DNA from: Fundicoccus culcitae
Lineage (GTDB): Bacteria > Bacillota > Bacilli > Lactobacillales > Aerococcaceae
Direction: 5' to 3'
Assembly (NCBI RefSeq): GCF_024661895.1
Contig: NZ_CP102453.1
Coordinates: 1,054,001-1,118,000 of the forward strand
Length of the DNA stretch: 64,000 nt
Under the pieces are notes generated by a model. The model was not told the origin of the DNA. It saw nothing but the letters and a program-made list of their open reading frames with translations, and searched no databases. Positions 45,239 through 53,229 of the stretch are shown one piece after another. Made by a program: the position numbers and the translations under genes. Numbering within the stretch: the first letter of the stretch is position 1; each line of letters opens with the position of its first letter.

Positions 45239-46742
45239 CTCGAAATTCTCCTTTTAATATTTTTTTCTGTAAAGGGGTCAAACTGGCTTCAAATTCTTCT
45301 TGGTAATCGCCAATACTAGCTGGATATTGACCTAAGTAAGCGTCGAGCGAAATGCCTTGGTTAGGTGCTTGGGTAAAAGGACTATGGATACTGTCAACTA
45401 AACCTTCAATGGAAAGAAAACCTAAGGAATCACTACCAAATAATTCGTTGAGTTCTGGAACCGTATAATTTGCGGCAATCAATTCGCTGGTATGAGTGGT
45501 ATTGACGCCATAATAATTAGGAAATCGAATCGCCGGACTAGCAATTCTAAGATGGATGGCCTTGGCACCAGCGTCGCGTAAAATTTTCACCAAATGCTTA
45601 ACCGTCGTGCCCCGCACAATCGAATCATCCACCAAGACAATTTCTTTGCCTTTTATCAGTGAATTCACCGCCGATAATTTGTAACGCACCCCTTGTTCAC
45701 GTAATTCCTGGGTGGGTTGAATAAAAGTCCGTCCAATATATTGGTGCTTAATTAGCCCAATTTCATAAGGTAAATGATGGGCTTCCGCATAACCACTCGC
45801 CGCTGATAAAGATGAATTAGGCACACCGATAACGATATCGGCCGTTGGTGTCGGTTTTTCTTGAGCTAAACGCCGCCCCATCTGCTTACGCGCCGCATGC
45901 ACATTGACCCCTGCAATATCTGAATCCGGTCTCGAAAAATAAATAAATTCCATCGGTTCTAAGGCAATTTGGGTGTTGCTGGCGTATGGGTAGATGTGAT
46001 AGCCTTGATCGTTAATGACCACATATTCACCCGGGCCTAACTCGGTCACATAAGTAGCCCCAATCGAAGATAAAGCACTTGTTTCACTCGCTAATAAATA
46101 CGACCCATTGGCCAATTGACCAATCACCAATGGCCGGAAGCTATGTCGATCTACCGCTCCATATAAACCATCATTGGTTAAAAGGCAAAAATTAAACCCG
46201 CCTTCTAATTGTTGTAATGATTCTTCGAGCGACCCTTGGAAAGAATCCGCCTTGGAACGTCGAATTAAATGAATTAACAGCTCAGCCGCTGAATTGGTTG
46301 AAAAAACAGCTCCGTCATTTTCAAGTTTTTGCCGAATCGTCAAAGCTTGCGTCAAATTTCCATTATGACAAATAGCAATCGATTGATTATTAAAATGAAA
46401 CAACAAGGGCTGAATATTGGAATCATCCCGTTGATCACTTTGCGTCGCTGAACGTATTTGCCCCACAGCACTATTGCCTGTTAAAGCCTCTAATTTTTCT
46501 TTTGTTGAAAACACATAATTAATTAATCCATGACCACGATGCGCCTTAAATGTCTCTCCATCACTTGTCACAATCCCGGCACTCGTTTGCCCCCGATGTT
46601 GCAAGGCGTGTAACCCAAAGTATGTCATCTGATTGGCTAATGGATGATTCCAAATACCAAATAAGCCGCCAGATTCAACAACACTATCAATCCCTCTGAA
46701 ATCTGTCGCGGCCGTTTTGGTATGTTCCATCATTTCTTTCAC
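45231..46742 (-). CDS. purF: Amidophosphoribosyltransferase with lost glutaminase active site
   Basis: 503-aa PurF, first enzyme of the pathway. The phosphoribosyltransferase half is intact (EIVLVDDSIVRGTT, GVPNSSLSAASGYAEA). The N-terminal Ntn glutaminase half is not: where PurF has ECGVFGIWGH this has ESGGLFGIWNH, with Gly25 in place of the nucleophile Cys (codon GGC at 46668-46670), and the glutamine-binding SDTE reads SAAE (Ala152). GHVRYAT has become GQIRSAT. A 24-residue leader precedes the Cys position. GTG at 46742 follows GGGGAG. Ammonia-dependent activity is inferred; C1 mutants of E. coli PurF are known to keep NH3-dependent activity. Confidence 0.92.
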   Translation of the reverse strand: MKEMMEHTKTAATDFRGIDSVVESGGLFGIWNHPLANQMTYFGLHALQHRGQTSAGIVTSDGETFKAHRGHGLINYVFSTKEKLEALTGNSAVGQIRSATQSDQRDDSNIQPLLFHFNNQSIAICHNGNLTQALTIRQKLENDGAVFSTNSAAELLIHLIRRSKADSFQGSLEESLQQLEGGFNFCLLTNDGLYGAVDRHSFRPLVIGQLANGSYLLASETSALSSIGATYVTELGPGEYVVINDQGYHIYPYASNTQIALEPMEFIYFSRPDSDIAGVNVHAARKQMGRRLAQEKPTPTADIVIGVPNSSLSAASGYAEAHHLPYEIGLIKHQYIGRTFIQPTQELREQGVRYKLSAVNSLIKGKEIVLVDDSIVRGTTVKHLVKILRDAGAKAIHLRIASPAIRFPNYYGVNTTHTSELIAANYTVPELNELFGSDSLGFLSIEGLVDSIHSPFTQAPNQGISLDAYLGQYPASIGDYQEEFEASLTPLQKKILKGEFRDE

Positions 46743-46805
46743 ATTTTCACTCCCCGTTTAACTTTCTGACACTAAGATACAATTAATCTGCTATGAAAAC
46801 AAGTG

Positions 46806-46849
46806 ATTGACGAACAAAATGAAAATTGAAAACACAAACGTTCGGATTT
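46806..46849 (-). promoter_or_regulatory. Pair of inverted PurBoxes upstream of purF
   Basis: AAATCCGAACGTT on the minus strand (46837-46849) fits the PurBox AWWWCCGAACWWT at all but one position. An inverted partner TTGACGAACAAA lies at 46807-46818 with one mismatch in the core. The gap between cores is 24 bp, close to the spacing known for paired PurBoxes of Bacillus PurR. PurR control through PRPP is therefore likely. No guanine riboswitch was recognised in the leader. Confidence 0.78.
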
Positions 46850-46857
46850 TCTTTTTT

Positions 46858-46942
46858 AATAAATATCATTGCAGTTTGAGAGGGGTGGTGCTTGGGTTGA
46901 TGGGGTTGGTGGTTGATGGGGTTGGTGGTTGGTTTCAGGTCA
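46858..46942. repeat. Near-match of the 15-bp motif and a 17-bp direct repeat
   Basis: AATAAATATCATTGC (46858-46872) matches the dispersed motif at 14 of 15 positions. From about 46896, GTTGATGGGGTTGGTGG is repeated in tandem. From 46943 to 47095 I see nothing. Confidence 0.55.
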
Positions 46943-47095
46943 AATTATGGTTAATCTAGCGGGTAGTCGTTAGGTTCGTGCTAGCATGGGACATGCGAGG
47001 AGTAGAAAGCAACGTAAAATGGCTAGTTAAAAAGCAAAAATCACCTTTATTATCAGTTTATCAATAGTCGACCCCTTCACATTTCCGGAAGTGGA

Positions 47096-47130
47096 ATATG
47101 TTGGGTGAGTTTGTTCCACTTAGTCAGCAA
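47096..47130. repeat. AGTGGAA...TTCCAC family, inverted single copy
   Basis: AGTGGAATATG and TTGTTCCACTT form one unit whose complement matches the units at 34111-34187 and 34574-34640, including the AACTCACCC middle. Confidence 0.7.
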
Positions 47131-47208
47131 ATGTGACTAGAAACCGTCGACCGTCAGTCTATAATATCCCACCTATAGAAGAAATTCACAATAATTATTA
47201 GATAAATA

Positions 47209-47249
47209 CTTAATCTGGCCATTGCTCTATTAGCAGTGGTCAGATTAAG
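47209..47249. other. Strong isolated hairpin
   Basis: CTTAATCTGGCCA pairs with TGGTCAGATTAAG (12 of 13 positions) around a 15-nt loop. It has no T-tract on either side. From 47250 to 47412 nothing else is seen. Confidence 0.6.
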
Positions 47250-47412
47250 CATTTTAAATTAGAAATTCCTGCAAAAATATCAAAACGCATTATACACACC
47301 TAAAATTTTAAGTTTTACATCTCTACTATACTTCAAATTTTATATTTTTACATTCTCAACGCTACACCTACTTACACATAAACTTAACGTCTTTAAGTTC
47401 TAAATACGCCCA

Positions 47413-47457
47413 TAAAGCAAAAAGCTTCATATGAAGTATACAACCTCATATGAAGCT
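47413..47457 (-). terminator. Terminator of the N-glycan operon
   Basis: AGCTTCATATGA / TCATATGAAGCT, 12-bp perfect arms with an 11-nt loop, followed on the minus strand by CTTTTTGCTTT. It lies 10 nt after the GH20 stop codon. Confidence 0.88.
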
Positions 47458-47467
47458 CACCACACTA

Positions 47468-48688
47468 CTATATAACTTCTACTTGCCATTCTTTTAACAT
47501 TTTTGCTCTCAACGGTTCTTGAATCATTTGCAAGACTTCGTTAGCAGTCAACGCATCAGGCTCATCTGCCCAAATGCAGAAATAGCTACCTAAAACTTCA
47601 ACCTCTTCAACCGCTTCAACGACTTGACCCCCAGAAAACACATTAACATCCCATCCCTCCATAATCTTCTCAGAAATTGGATAAGTATAACCTGCATGTT
47701 CTCCAAGTACAAAATAGAAAAAGTTATCATTAAAATTCAACACTTTATAACCACCATCGATGAAATCTTCAACCGGAGCCATCGCTTTATGCCACTTAGT
47801 CCAATAAGTAATTTCCAAGTCTGCATCCAATTCAATCCGAGCTGATTGATCCAACCGTAACAAGCCATCGTTCCATACACGTGGCACAAAACCCGCTGCC
47901 TTCACAAAGGCGGACATTTGGTTGATATAATCAATGTAAGTATCCACTGCTGTATAAGCTTCACCCCACTGCGCTACAGCATATTCTGTCAATTTTGGAT
48001 ACGCATGGATTTTCTCGAAATTGACAAACTCATCAGCCCCTATATGGAAGTACGGTGCATCCGCAAACAAGTCAAAATATTCGCTATACAATGCCTTCAC
48101 AGCCTCAATAGCGGCTGGATTAGTGATATCCAAAGCACCTAAATCCAAATGCGAGAAAAGTTCACCATCCGTTAACCGCCAATCAGGAAACTGCTTTAAA
48201 AACTGACGTAAATGCCCTGGTCCATCGATTTCAGGGTACACCGTAATCCCGCGTTCGCCCGCATAAGCAATTATCTCCTTTACTTCAGCTTTCGACAGAA
48301 ATTCATCCGACACAATTTCCGGAAAAACCTCCGATTCAATACGAAAACCTTCATTTTCAGAAAAGTGCAATTGCAAGAAATTCATATTATTCGCCTGCAT
48401 GATATCAAGCAAACTAAATACCTCTGCTTGTCGATAAAACTTCCGTCCGCAATCCAAAGAAAGTCCCCGCTCACTTTGTTTGGCTTTAACTAAGTAATTC
48501 CCCTCAGCTAATTCCGTTTCTAAATTATAAAGCCAGTTAGTCCCATAGGTTAACTGTTTTTCAGTTGGCGCAAAAACTTTCACCGTGTCACGCGCAACCT
48601 CGATACGAAAAGCATCAGCTATTTCTGAAAAGCCTTCGGCTGTCAATACTAACTCAATTTTCCAGGGATATTTATTATATATGGTCAT
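47468..48688 (-). CDS. GH20 beta-N-acetylhexosaminidase, cytoplasmic
   Basis: 406-aa GH20 enzyme releasing terminal GlcNAc or GalNAc. The catalytic Asp-Glu pair is in FHIGADEF (Asp219-Glu220); DGPGHLRQFLKQFPDW and CGRKFYRQAEVF are also typical. A short N-terminal domain precedes the barrel. ATG at 48688 follows AAGGAGT. No signal peptide, so it acts inside the cell. It is the last gene of the N-glycan operon, 6 bp after a DUF871 gene. In Streptococcus pneumoniae a comparable GH20/ROK/GH38/GH125/GH92 cluster exists. Two 14/15 copies of the dispersed motif lie within (48413-48427; 48662-48676). Confidence 0.9.
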   Translation of the reverse strand: MTIYNKYPWKIELVLTAEGFSEIADAFRIEVARDTVKVFAPTEKQLTYGTNWLYNLETELAEGNYLVKAKQSERGLSLDCGRKFYRQAEVFSLLDIMQANNMNFLQLHFSENEGFRIESEVFPEIVSDEFLSKAEVKEIIAYAGERGITVYPEIDGPGHLRQFLKQFPDWRLTDGELFSHLDLGALDITNPAAIEAVKALYSEYFDLFADAPYFHIGADEFVNFEKIHAYPKLTEYAVAQWGEAYTAVDTYIDYINQMSAFVKAAGFVPRVWNDGLLRLDQSARIELDADLEITYWTKWHKAMAPVEDFIDGGYKVLNFNDNFFYFVLGEHAGYTYPISEKIMEGWDVNVFSGGQVVEAVEEVEVLGSYFCIWADEPDALTANEVLQMIQEPLRAKMLKEWQVEVI

Positions 48689-48694
48689 CAAAAG

Positions 48695-49807
48695 TTACTC
48701 CTTATCTTGAACGTCAACTATTTGAAAGGCTGACCAAGGATGCATGTTTTCAAACAAAATATGATCATCCGCTACGATGTGACCTACGACATTGACGCGC
48801 TCATCGGCGGGCATTTCTTGCAAGGCGATTTGCATTTCACCTTTGTAGCGCAAGTAGTTGCTGTTATTCACGATGACATCACCTGCGTGAATGGTTTGAT
48901 TGGTATGGGCAGGGATGTCAGCCGTTTTATACAACTCCCGCATCCATGAAGAGCGGATCATATAATCCGAATGATCCCCACGGTATGAATGTAAATTATT
49001 TAATATAATTTCGCGTTCAATCGCTGTTGCTTCTGCGTTAAATACCATGCGCAACGTTGTATGCAAGGCGTTGAAAGCTTCTGCAGCTAAACGCAACTCA
49101 TCATCAGAGGCATAGGCATTAGCTATGACGATATCGTCAATCGCATCCACTAATTTCAAATGCTTCACTTGACTCACTAGGTCCATGGTGCGATGCATTT
49201 CCAAAGTACATAAACCATCCGGCATCGGCCAAGGCCCAAAAGTTGCAGCTTGTGAATTAACAAAAGCCATGGTACGCAAGTTATATTGTTTGAAAATGGC
49301 ATTACATTGATTAAAATGTGCTAAGCCTAAGCCACTAAAGCGATGTGGATAAAAATTATGCGAACCTATTAACTGACTTTTATCTGGAGAATACGACATA
49401 ATGGCGTCCAGATGACGCGTGCCTTGACTCATATTTAATTCAATGCTTAAGCCCAAGGCATTGTGGGTCATGCGGGCTTCGTCCACCGCGGAAGTTTCAT
49501 TATCTAAGCGAATAATATCTGCCCCCATTTCAGTGAAGGTCTCCAACTTTGAACTATCCACGCCCATCTGGGTTAAAACATGTGGGTTCACATCAATTCC
49601 GACTTCATAGCCTAGATATTTCGCGTATGTTAAAGTATCTAAGAACTGTTGAAATCCCTTGCCTTCCGTGTCACTGGCATCTAATTGTAACAAACTTAAA
49701 AACAACCGTTCATAACCATAGTTCTTTGCGCGTTCTAAATAGGCTTTATCTGCTTCAAAGGTCGATTGTTCGGGATATAAAGATATACCTAATTTACCCA
49801 TATTCAT
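48695..49807 (-). CDS. DUF871 (MupG-like) protein, third paralog, in the N-glycan operon
   Basis: 370-aa DUF871 protein: IGSHNFYPHRFSGLGLAHF and LCTLEMHR in the barrel, VNNSNYLRYKGEMQI in the cyclophilin-like C-terminus. ATG at 49807 (MNMGKLGISLYPEQ) follows AAAGAGGATGG; the frame open to 49882 lacks a ribosome site. It is closer to the 32901-33995 protein than to MupG of the mur operon. It lies between a ROK gene and GH20. Since MupG hydrolyses a 6-phosphorylated disaccharide, this one may hydrolyse a phosphorylated disaccharide from N-glycan or other host glycans (inference). Confidence 0.82.
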   Translation of the reverse strand: MNMGKLGISLYPEQSTFEADKAYLERAKNYGYERLFLSLLQLDASDTEGKGFQQFLDTLTYAKYLGYEVGIDVNPHVLTQMGVDSSKLETFTEMGADIIRLDNETSAVDEARMTHNALGLSIELNMSQGTRHLDAIMSYSPDKSQLIGSHNFYPHRFSGLGLAHFNQCNAIFKQYNLRTMAFVNSQAATFGPWPMPDGLCTLEMHRTMDLVSQVKHLKLVDAIDDIVIANAYASDDELRLAAEAFNALHTTLRMVFNAEATAIEREIILNNLHSYRGDHSDYMIRSSWMRELYKTADIPAHTNQTIHAGDVIVNNSNYLRYKGEMQIALQEMPADERVNVVGHIVADDHILFENMHPWSAFQIVDVQDKE

Positions 49808-49874
49808 ACCATCCTCTTTCAAATATAAATAAATAAAAGCTCGCTTTAGGATCATCCAAAGCAAGCTTAAGTTT

Positions 49875-50744
49875 TCAAACATTAAACTGTTGCTGATAAT
49901 TCACCGCAGCCCCAATTAAATTGGCTCGATTATCAAAATAACAACTTTGAATATCAAACGTTAAATCGGTCAAGCGCTGTTTGATCAACATGTCTTGAAC
50001 GCGTACAGCAATGGCTTCAGCAAAATCTGGTCGTGCTGAAACGCCTCCACCTAGCAAAACTAAATCCGGATCAATAGTGACCAAAGTATTGAAAACCCCT
50101 CTAGCAATATAATCATAAAATAAATGCACACTCTGACGCGCAGTATCATCGCCTTTGTCATACAAGTCGAAAATACCCAGTCCGTCAATAGGGGTATTTA
50201 TTTGGTGGGTGGTTGTGTATTCTTGAACCATACGGGCGGTTGAACCAATGTCACTTAGCATAATATCATTTTCCATCAAAAGACATCCCAGTTCACCCGC
50301 ATAAAGATTGCGTCCCTTCAACAATTTGCCATCAATCATAATAGCGCCACCGATACCCGTACCAATCACCATTAACGCTACATTGGACTGCCCTTTTGCA
50401 TGACCAAATTGATGTTCAGCCAACAAAGCACACTTGGCATCATTTTCCACGCTAACTGGCAACTGGAATTGTTGCGTTAAAGCATCCGTCATTGAAAAAC
50501 CATGAATATAGGGTACAGAACTAGCACCACCAATCCAACCGGTTTGGGTATTGACAATCCCAGGAAAACTACAAGCAATACCTGTAATCGTCCTGTCAAC
50601 CGTATCAATCAATTTTGCGAGGAGCGCCAAAAACGCCTCCCAGGTCTTGGGCGTGGGAACCGCATGATGACTTACGAGTCCATCATCCGCCCACAATCCA
50701 TACTTAACCAACGTACCACCAATATCAAGGGTCAACAAACTCAT
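49875..50744 (-). CDS. ROK-family sugar kinase, copy 1
   Basis: 289-aa ROK protein without an HTH, so a kinase rather than a repressor. ATP-binding motif TLDIGGTLVKYGLW at the N-terminus; VENDAKCALLAEH contains the catalytic Asp; VIGTGIGGAIMIDG is the second glycine-rich loop. The zinc site CxCGxxGCxE usual in ROK kinases is absent. Its start overlaps the ROK copy 2 stop codon by 4 bp. Probable role: phosphorylation of mannose or GlcNAc set free by the operon's hydrolases. Confidence 0.88.
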   Translation of the reverse strand: MSLLTLDIGGTLVKYGLWADDGLVSHHAVPTPKTWEAFLALLAKLIDTVDRTITGIACSFPGIVNTQTGWIGGASSVPYIHGFSMTDALTQQFQLPVSVENDAKCALLAEHQFGHAKGQSNVALMVIGTGIGGAIMIDGKLLKGRNLYAGELGCLLMENDIMLSDIGSTARMVQEYTTTHQINTPIDGLGIFDLYDKGDDTARQSVHLFYDYIARGVFNTLVTIDPDLVLLGGGVSARPDFAEAIAVRVQDMLIKQRLTDLTFDIQSCYFDNRANLIGAAVNYQQQFNV

Positions 50745-51652
50745 ATAATATAACCTTTCTGGCTCAAATCAATCAAACGGGTTTGACGAATAAAACTCGA
50801 CGCAGCCCCAATCAAATTCGCATGGTTATAATATTTACACGCAAGAATATCACTTTTCAGCAACGGTACTCCATGCTTACGCAACAGCCCTTTAACCCCT
50901 TCTTGAACCCCTCGAATAAATATCGCATTTTTAGACACAGCGCCGCCGATTAAAATCCGTTCTGGATTCAACATGACAATGAGATTGTAAACGCCTTGCG
51001 ACATGTATTTATAAAAGCGGTCAACACTCCTTTGGGCATTTTCATCTCCTTGACCAGCTAATTCAAAGATTCGTTCCCCATCAGCATTGGGTTCAGCATT
51101 CTCGAGGTCACGATAATAATCAACCAAACGTCCTGTACTCCCTTTTTCACTAAAGGTATTTTCTTCATTAACCATCATCAAACCAAATTCACCGGCTGCA
51201 AAGTTGACCCCGTGGACGATTTCATTATTAATGACAACCGTGCCACCAATCCCTGTCCCCACAACAATAACGGCAATATTGTTCACATCTTTTGCATGCC
51301 CTCGGTCCAATTCTGCAATACAGGCGCAATTGGCATCATTTTCCAAGGTCACGCGTACTTTCAACAAATCTTCTAATTGATCGCGAATGGGAAAATCATG
51401 GATATATGGAACGGCACTGATACCTTCAATAATTCCCCCTCTTGTATCAACCATACCTGGAACAGAAAAGCCATAGCCTAGAATTTCTTCACTCGCTGCT
51501 TTTCTTAATTGTAGGTCAATATCTTTCAATACAGCAAACAAGTCATCCAATGTTGCTGGTGTTGGAATTGTTTGAATCTCTAGTAAAGACTCCTTTTCCC
51601 ATAGCCCATATTTCAAATTAGTACCGCCGATATCCACTACACCAATTCCCAT
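50741..51652 (-). CDS. ROK-family sugar kinase, copy 2
   Basis: 303-aa ROK kinase: VVDIGGTNLKYGLW, TLENDANCACIAEL (catalytic Asp), VVGTGIGGTVVINN, and GGAVSKN near the C-terminus. It also lacks the CxCGxxGCxE zinc motif. AGAGGAG precedes the ATG. Only about a third to two fifths of residues look shared with copy 1 by eye, so the two may phosphorylate different sugars, for example mannose and GlcNAc. Cytoplasmic. Confidence 0.88.
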   Translation of the reverse strand: MGIGVVDIGGTNLKYGLWEKESLLEIQTIPTPATLDDLFAVLKDIDLQLRKAASEEILGYGFSVPGMVDTRGGIIEGISAVPYIHDFPIRDQLEDLLKVRVTLENDANCACIAELDRGHAKDVNNIAVIVVGTGIGGTVVINNEIVHGVNFAAGEFGLMMVNEENTFSEKGSTGRLVDYYRDLENAEPNADGERIFELAGQGDENAQRSVDRFYKYMSQGVYNLIVMLNPERILIGGAVSKNAIFIRGVQEGVKGLLRKHGVPLLKSDILACKYYNHANLIGAASSFIRQTRLIDLSQKGYII

Positions 51653-51676
51653 TGCCTTACTCCTCTTCTAATTGTC

Positions 51677-53062
51677 TTAAATGTCTAATTGATTTTTCTC
51701 TATAATATCTCGTAACCAAAAACTACTTAACTTCGGAGTGCGTTCTAAATCGTTCTCCAAGTCAACACGGTAATAACCATAGCGATTCTTATACGCATTC
51801 AACCAAGACCAACAGTCAATAAAGGTCCATAAATGATAGCCAAAACAATTGGAACCTTCTTCAATGGATTTTAACAACCAACTTAAATGATCGCGAATAA
51901 ATTCAATTCGATAAGTATCTTGCACAATGCCCGATTCATCAATGAAGCGCTCTTCCTCGGCCACTCCCATACCATTCTCTGAAATAAACCATGGAATATT
52001 ACCATAATCATTTTTAATACGCATCGCAATATCATAAATCCCTTTTTCATAAATTTCCCAACCACGATAGGGATTCATCTTTTTCTCTGGCCAATCATAA
52101 CTAGCATATAACGAAGACGGGCGTTCTAGTGTCAGAGCTTTTTCATCACGCGCTTTGACTCGCAAAGGTTGATAGTAATTAACCCCTAAGAAATCAATTT
52201 TCTCTTGCGTTAAGCTGGCATGATCGTCGATTAATGTTGGCATTAAATCATGTTCTTTTAAAATAGCAACTAATTCTTGGGGATATGTGTTCAAAGCAAT
52301 TGGATCTAAAAGGCTACGTGTATGGAATAAGTCAGCCCAACGTTGAGCCTCTTGATCCTCAGGGGCATCACTACGTGCATAGACAGGCGATAGATTCAAA
52401 ATCGTTCCAATTTTTCCATCCGAACCAACTTGTCGATATACCCGAACAGCCGCAAAATGCGCCATCAAGGTATGATAGCCTACTTGAATCGCGCGCTTGA
52501 AATCATTAACCCGCGGCCAATGTGCATCACCTAGATAGCCACATTCAATATGTACCATCGGCTCATTAAAAGTTGCCCAATATTTGACGATATCGCCAAA
52601 TTCCTCAAATGCCATCTTTGCATAATAGGCAAAATGCTCAACAATCGCTGGGTTTTCCCAACCACCTAATTCCATCATCCACCAAGGCATGTCAAAATGG
52701 AATAAATTAATCACCGGCTCAATCCCTTTATCTCGCATGGTTTGGAAATAATCACGATAATAAGCCACTGCTTTTTCATTTAATGTTTTGCCATCTGGCA
52801 ACAAACGCGCCCATGCAATCGATGTCCGATATGAATTCAAATTCATATCCTTCATCAATTGTACATCTTCACGATAACGATGATACACATCCGACGTTTG
52901 ATCCGGTCCTACCTGATTGAAAAAAGCCTCTGGCTCCCTTTCATGCCAAACATCCCAAGTCGTCGGGCTTTTGCCATCGACATCGCTCGCGCCTTCTGTC
53001 TGAGGCGCAGAAGCTGCCGCCCCCCACCAAAAGTGCTCTGGAAATTGATTCGTCACTCTCAT
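51677..53062 (-). CDS. GH1 glycosidase (possible beta-mannosidase)
   Basis: 461-aa GH1 enzyme with acid/base Glu167 in YWATFNEPMVH and nucleophile Glu in WFISENGMG (about residue 370). ATG at 53062 follows AAAAGGAGCG; the frame to 53110 runs through the repeat and has no ribosome site. GH1 includes beta-glucosidases, 6-phospho-beta-glycosidases and beta-mannosidases. Because the neighbours remove the alpha-mannoses, the leftover Man-beta-1,4-GlcNAc needs a beta-mannosidase, and this gene is the only candidate in the locus. That specificity is inferred from context. No signal peptide. Confidence 0.85.
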   Translation of the reverse strand: MRVTNQFPEHFWWGAAASAPQTEGASDVDGKSPTTWDVWHEREPEAFFNQVGPDQTSDVYHRYREDVQLMKDMNLNSYRTSIAWARLLPDGKTLNEKAVAYYRDYFQTMRDKGIEPVINLFHFDMPWWMMELGGWENPAIVEHFAYYAKMAFEEFGDIVKYWATFNEPMVHIECGYLGDAHWPRVNDFKRAIQVGYHTLMAHFAAVRVYRQVGSDGKIGTILNLSPVYARSDAPEDQEAQRWADLFHTRSLLDPIALNTYPQELVAILKEHDLMPTLIDDHASLTQEKIDFLGVNYYQPLRVKARDEKALTLERPSSLYASYDWPEKKMNPYRGWEIYEKGIYDIAMRIKNDYGNIPWFISENGMGVAEEERFIDESGIVQDTYRIEFIRDHLSWLLKSIEEGSNCFGYHLWTFIDCWSWLNAYKNRYGYYRVDLENDLERTPKLSSFWLRDIIEKNQLDI

Positions 53063-53073
53063 CGCTCCTTTTA

Positions 53074-53088
53074 AATAAATATCACTGC
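53074..53088 (+). repeat. 15-bp dispersed motif, copy 17
   Basis: Exact match, touching the ribosome site of the GH1 gene. Confidence 0.85.
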
Positions 53089-53127
53089 TAATTATTTCAT
53101 TAGGTGGCATAGTAGAGGTGTCACTCC

Positions 53128-53218
53128 GCCACCAATTCTATTTGATGGCGAACTTGACCTTCCACTTCGCCACCAATTCTATTTGATGGCAGACTTGACC
53201 TCACACTCCGCCACCAAA
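53128..53218. repeat. Three palindromic units, 41-bp pitch
   Basis: GCCACCAA starts at 53128, 53169 and 53210. In the first two it pairs with TTGATGGC around TTCTAT. It lies between the GH38 stop codon and the GH1 ribosome site, inside the operon, and could modulate GH1 and downstream expression. Confidence 0.85.
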
Positions 53219-53229
53219 TCACAATCCTT

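Noticed and set aside
46743-46900. Guanine (purine) riboswitch upstream of purF
   Set aside because: I could not find the conserved loop and junction pattern of a purine aptamer; PurBoxes explain regulation better.
51677-53110. Longer GH1 start at 53110
   Set aside because: The extension is encoded by the 15-bp motif and intergenic sequence; AAAAGGAGCG places the start at 53062.
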